Below are positions 25,895 to 28,582 of a stretch of 28,582 nt of DNA, in pieces. The notes beneath the pieces are model-generated. The model was not told the DNA's origin and made no database searches. It saw nothing but the letters and a program-made list of their open reading frames with translations. Position 1 is the first letter of the stretch. The number at the start of each line of letters is the position of its first letter. The translations under genes were made by a program, and so were the position numbers. Origin of the DNA: Salisapilia sapeloensis (lineage: Eukaryota; Oomycota; Peronosporomycetes; Peronosporales; Salisapiliaceae); NCBI GenBank assembly GCA_023334545.1, contig JAADVB010000230.1:1-28582 (forward strand), given 5' to 3'.

Positions 25895-27940
25895 GGTCTC
25901 GACTGGTCTAGTGGGGGAAAAGAGAAAGGCCCAATACTGGTTTCAAGTCGTCGCCAGAAGCAGGCAACGCTATCTAGAGGGCGAAATCCTCGGTAACCGC
26001 CGACTGGTTCGAAATGAAGGCTTGATATCGCAAGATGCCTAGTGTGGATTCCTTGCTGTCAAGAAACAGTATTATGTTCCGAAGGTCACGCCTTTTCTGA
26101 TAGATTCGACAGCAGGGGCCTGGCGCCGGCAGAGGCTTCAGACACTGGCAACTTCACCTCGCTCGTCTGGTTCACACAAGCATGTACTGAACGGATCGTT
26201 CTTTTCTGTAACGGCTTCTGCCGCCTCGACCAAGTGATGGGTTGGTAGATAGATCTTGTACCTGGAGCTTTCCAATGGTCGTATTCACTTTACAAAGAGG
26301 CTGCAGTCACAAAGCACCTGCAATCATTCCGATCACAGGAAAACCGCCGCGGCTAGTGCTCGAGTACCTCAACTCAAGCGTATGGCGCTCTTAGAGTATT
26401 ATGCAGATGCACTCGAGCTGGGGTGTTTCAAATTTAGAACCAGCTCTACTTGTGCAAACAATTTTATTCGGTGTATTCGAAATTAACTTTGCGATATTTT
26501 CAAGCGCAAGCATGGAAAGTAGACTTTACTTAACGAAACTCTGGTAAGCTGGCTTGGACTTGTCTTTAAAGGCATACACTTATAGAGCACTTTGGATACA
26601 ATGGAGGCCGTTCGTCTTAATTTGCAGCTTTTCAGTTAGAAATTCATGCTTACTTGTCGGCTCTATGAAAAGCTCTGCAGCCACGGCGAGGCCACTGAAG
26701 ACAGGAATCCTTTTAGAGCTTTCAACAGCTTGGGTGTATTAATTTGTAGCGATGTCACTAGAAGCATTTATAATAACTTCCAAAACGACGCCTACTCATG
26801 ACGTGTGACCGCGTATGACCCGAACAAAAGTCTACATTGATAACGCTAGTTCCCAACAAGTCGAACAAGTATATTTGTATTAATAGAAACCCTAGCTGCC
26901 GCGCGCACAGTCCTATGCAGACGTAAATAGAGGAGCAGCTCTTGCCCAGACGGATCGAGTTAAAATTGTTCACGTGGCACATCTAGCAAAAATTGTAGTG
27001 CGCGTTCTTTTAGATAGAAATTCATTGCTCTACAAATGCTCTTTGCTACTGCCTAAAAATCTACTTGCACTTCATCGAATGTAGAATGAGTATGACCACA
27101 AGCAAATAGCCCTGTCAGACAATCTGTTGCTTCAAACACTCTCGCACGTTGGTCATGTATGCGAGGTCCAAGACGTTGAGCCTTTCATTTCGAACGAGAG
27201 ACGTGCGGAGGTACTTGATAGGTTGGATGCAATTACCATCAGCTAGAATAACTAGCACGACAAGGCACACTGGCAACAGCTTGGAAATAAGCAAAAGACA
27301 CAAGGTGGTAATTGACGGTGCTAGCGTTAATCGTCCTCCAAAAAGGTGGTCGATGGTGCTATAATACGTCTCTACCCAGGTCGGACGCGTGGGACAAGGA
27401 GGCTTTCGTAGTTGATTAGAAAATCGTCCTTCTCTGTCGTATCCTCGTCTGTATCTAGGACACGATTTCAAGGAACCTACTTTCATGCAGATAACAAAAT
27501 TGAAACACGGAGGTGTGGAATAGACTATGGCCACTCTACATTGTGCAAAAAAGAACACACAACGCCAAAGCCAACGCGTATACTTTCGTAGCATTCAAGA
27601 GCAGTCATGTTTGCATTTATTCTCTACACATGCTAAATCAGTTGGCCATCTCCATCATCAAAAAGATGTAGCAGAAGTCATTAATCCACTTATCTGTTGT
27701 AGCGACGTGTACTCCTTGAAACCATATGTGGATGAAGCAGTCATCTTCCTCATCAGCCATCTGGTAATCGTCACTATGTCACACTAGATCATCCATCTTG
27801 CAAGCTCTCTGGATGCTTCCAAGGTATCAAGTTGCCCAAACTGATTGAACATCTGCTTCCTTGGAAGACAATCTGACATAAGCTGAGCTTGCACGTCTGG
27901 CCACACTGCCTTCCGGCTTGGATGCTGGTGATTGAAACTC
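25895..27940. other. About 2 kb without a convincing gene
   Basis: The stretch appears richer in A+T than its neighbours and is broken by stops in all frames. Open frames of 60-90 codons (for example 26256-26486 plus, 26758-26982 minus, 27527-27787 plus) show no recognisable domain, and I see no promoter pair beside them. I see no tandem repeat, terminal repeat of a transposon, tRNA or rRNA. The one frame worth attention, on the minus strand at 27115-27594, is listed separately. The region may contain degenerate gene remnants and upstream control sequence for the LPMO gene. Confidence 0.55.
27115..27327 (-). pseudogene. Possible degenerate secreted RXLR-like effector fragment
   Basis: The last 70 or so codons of an open minus-strand frame (27115-27594) contain a strongly hydrophobic run (LCLLLISKLLPVCLVVLVIL) followed by ADGNC. 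About ten residues later comes KYLR (27205-27216), and then RNER. In oomycetes, secreted host-targeted effectors have a signal peptide, then RxLR, then EER. The order and distances are similar here, but the first R is K, EER is degraded, there is no ATG just before the hydrophobic run, and the frame ends only 22 residues after RNER. It could be a decayed effector or chance. No other known domain is visible. Confidence 0.22.
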
Positions 27941-27957
27941 TCATTCGGCAACTTTCC
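27941..27957 (+). promoter_or_regulatory. Oomycete Inr-FPR core promoter of the AA17-like LPMO gene
   Basis: Sequence TCATTCGGCAACTTTCC. The Inr TCATTCG matches YCAHTYY at six of seven positions and the FPR AACTTTCC matches MAWTTTNC at seven of eight. Transcription from the A at 27943 gives a 55 nt leader that is rich in A and C, has no ATG, and leads straight to the ATG at 27998. Confidence 0.65.
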
Positions 27958-27997
27958 TCGCAAGACACAAGCAACCGAAACAACTCTACCAACCACA

Positions 27998-28582
27998 ATG
28001 GTTTACTCTTCGCTCCAGTTCGTCGCGGTCTCCGCCCTTACTTTGCCGTCGGTGATCACTGCCCACGGTGTTATGGCCAAGCCTGCACCCAAGTACCCGA
28101 ACTTCTACGCTGGAAACTGGCGTGCACTCATTGACGGCGACGCACTTACCCCGCCGGCAGGCAAGACTTTCAACAACTGGCCGAACATTGACCAGAACGC
28201 TGCCGTCATCGCTGAGGCGTTCAAGAACTCTCAGTACCAGTCGTTGAAGGACTTCATCATGGACAAACAAGATCTGAGCCGTGTGTACGAAGGCATGCCG
28301 ACTCCCCCTGATCCCAAGTGCGGATGGTCTCAGCCGAATGACCAGCCGCAAGAGCTTCCGGACAAGGTCATTTGGGAGACTGGCCCGACGGACCACCAGT
28401 TCAACCACCCTGGCCCATGCGAGATCTGGTGTGACGACACTCTCGCACTTCCATACACGGACAACTGCCGTGAATCCTTCCCGAACGGTGAAGTCACGTA
28501 CGACAAGGCTGCGTGTGAGGGTAAGAGCGAGCTCGTGATCTACTGGCTTGCGGTGCACATGCCGCCATGGCAGGTGTACGGT
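27998..28582 (+). CDS. Secreted AA17-like lytic polysaccharide monooxygenase, N-terminal 195 residues (runs off right edge)
   Basis: The frame opens at ATG 27998 (CACAATGG) and is still open at the edge. A 22-residue signal peptide (MVYSSLQFVAVSALTLPSVITA) is followed by His23. Cleavage there would leave an N-terminal His, the defining copper ligand of LPMOs. The second histidine-brace ligand is probably His137 (or His133) in DHQFNHPGPCEIW, which resembles the HxGP motif of AA9 enzymes. A Tyr in WQVYG (Tyr194) is placed like the axial Tyr. Cys in CGW, CEIWC, DNC and AACEG would form disulphides. The overall sequence fits the oomycete AA17 family, whose studied Phytophthora infestans members oxidatively cut pectin (homogalacturonan) outside the cell during plant infection. 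The C-terminus is missing. The LPMO type is fairly sure; the AA17 label and pectin substrate rest on family memory. Confidence 0.82.
   Translation, partial: MVYSSLQFVAVSALTLPSVITAHGVMAKPAPKYPNFYAGNWRALIDGDALTPPAGKTFNNWPNIDQNAAVIAEAFKNSQYQSLKDFIMDKQDLSRVYEGMPTPPDPKCGWSQPNDQPQELPDKVIWETGPTDHQFNHPGPCEIWCDDTLALPYTDNCRESFPNGEVTYDKAACEGKSELVIYWLAVHMPPWQVYG

Noticed and set aside
27784-27996. 70-codon minus-strand frame between the gene-poor stretch and the LPMO gene
   Set aside because: Looked briefly like a gene end, but it sits on the LPMO promoter, has no recognisable domain and no promoter of its own in reach.
27986-28558. 190-codon minus-strand frame over the LPMO gene
   Set aside because: Antisense shadow of the LPMO gene, which has a signal peptide, histidine brace and promoter.

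Overview
The window looks like a gene-dense piece of an oomycete nuclear genome (Peronosporales-type: Phytophthora, downy mildew or a relative). Three observations support this. First, the genes are long and unspliced, with very short gaps between them. Second, several start codons are preceded by matches to the oomycete core promoter, an Inr (YCAHTYY) followed by an FPR (MAWTTTNC). Third, the right edge carries a secreted copper monooxygenase of the AA17 type, a family known from oomycetes. The organism is inferred from these features only.

Layout, left to right. Positions 1-802 (minus) hold the N-terminal half of an SLC1/DAACS-type amino acid or dicarboxylate:cation symporter that runs off the left edge. 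A 0.7 kb gap follows, holding that gene's promoter. Positions 1532-7162 (minus) encode a complete Nup98-Nup96 nucleoporin precursor of 1876 aa: FG repeats, GLEBS motif, autoproteolytic domain with an HFS cleavage site, and Nup96 solenoid. A ubiquitin-like fold appears to lie between the FG region and the autoproteolytic domain. A 345 bp divergent intergenic region separates it from the main object of the window.

Positions 7508-25393 (plus) are one uninterrupted 17.9 kb reading frame for a 5961-aa type I membrane protein. It has a signal peptide, about 490 residues of beta-sandwich domains, about 3040 residues of GCC2/GCC3 (ephrin-receptor-like) cysteine repeats, a juxtamembrane cupredoxin-like domain and a single Gly-rich transmembrane helix. 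The cytoplasmic tail is about 2150 residues, mostly coiled coil, with eleven spaced copies of a basic R-L motif and a globular C-terminus. This design could physically couple the cell surface to an internal scaffold.

At 25479-25865 (minus) a small stand-alone PH-domain protein converges on the giant gene, with only 85 bp between the stop codons. About 2 kb without a convincing gene follows; it contains one short degenerate open frame with a secretion-like and RXLR-like look. At 27998-28582 (plus) the AA17-like LPMO begins and runs off the right edge.

The genes do not form an obvious pathway. The transporter, the giant surface protein and the secreted LPMO all concern the cell exterior, while the nucleoporin is housekeeping.
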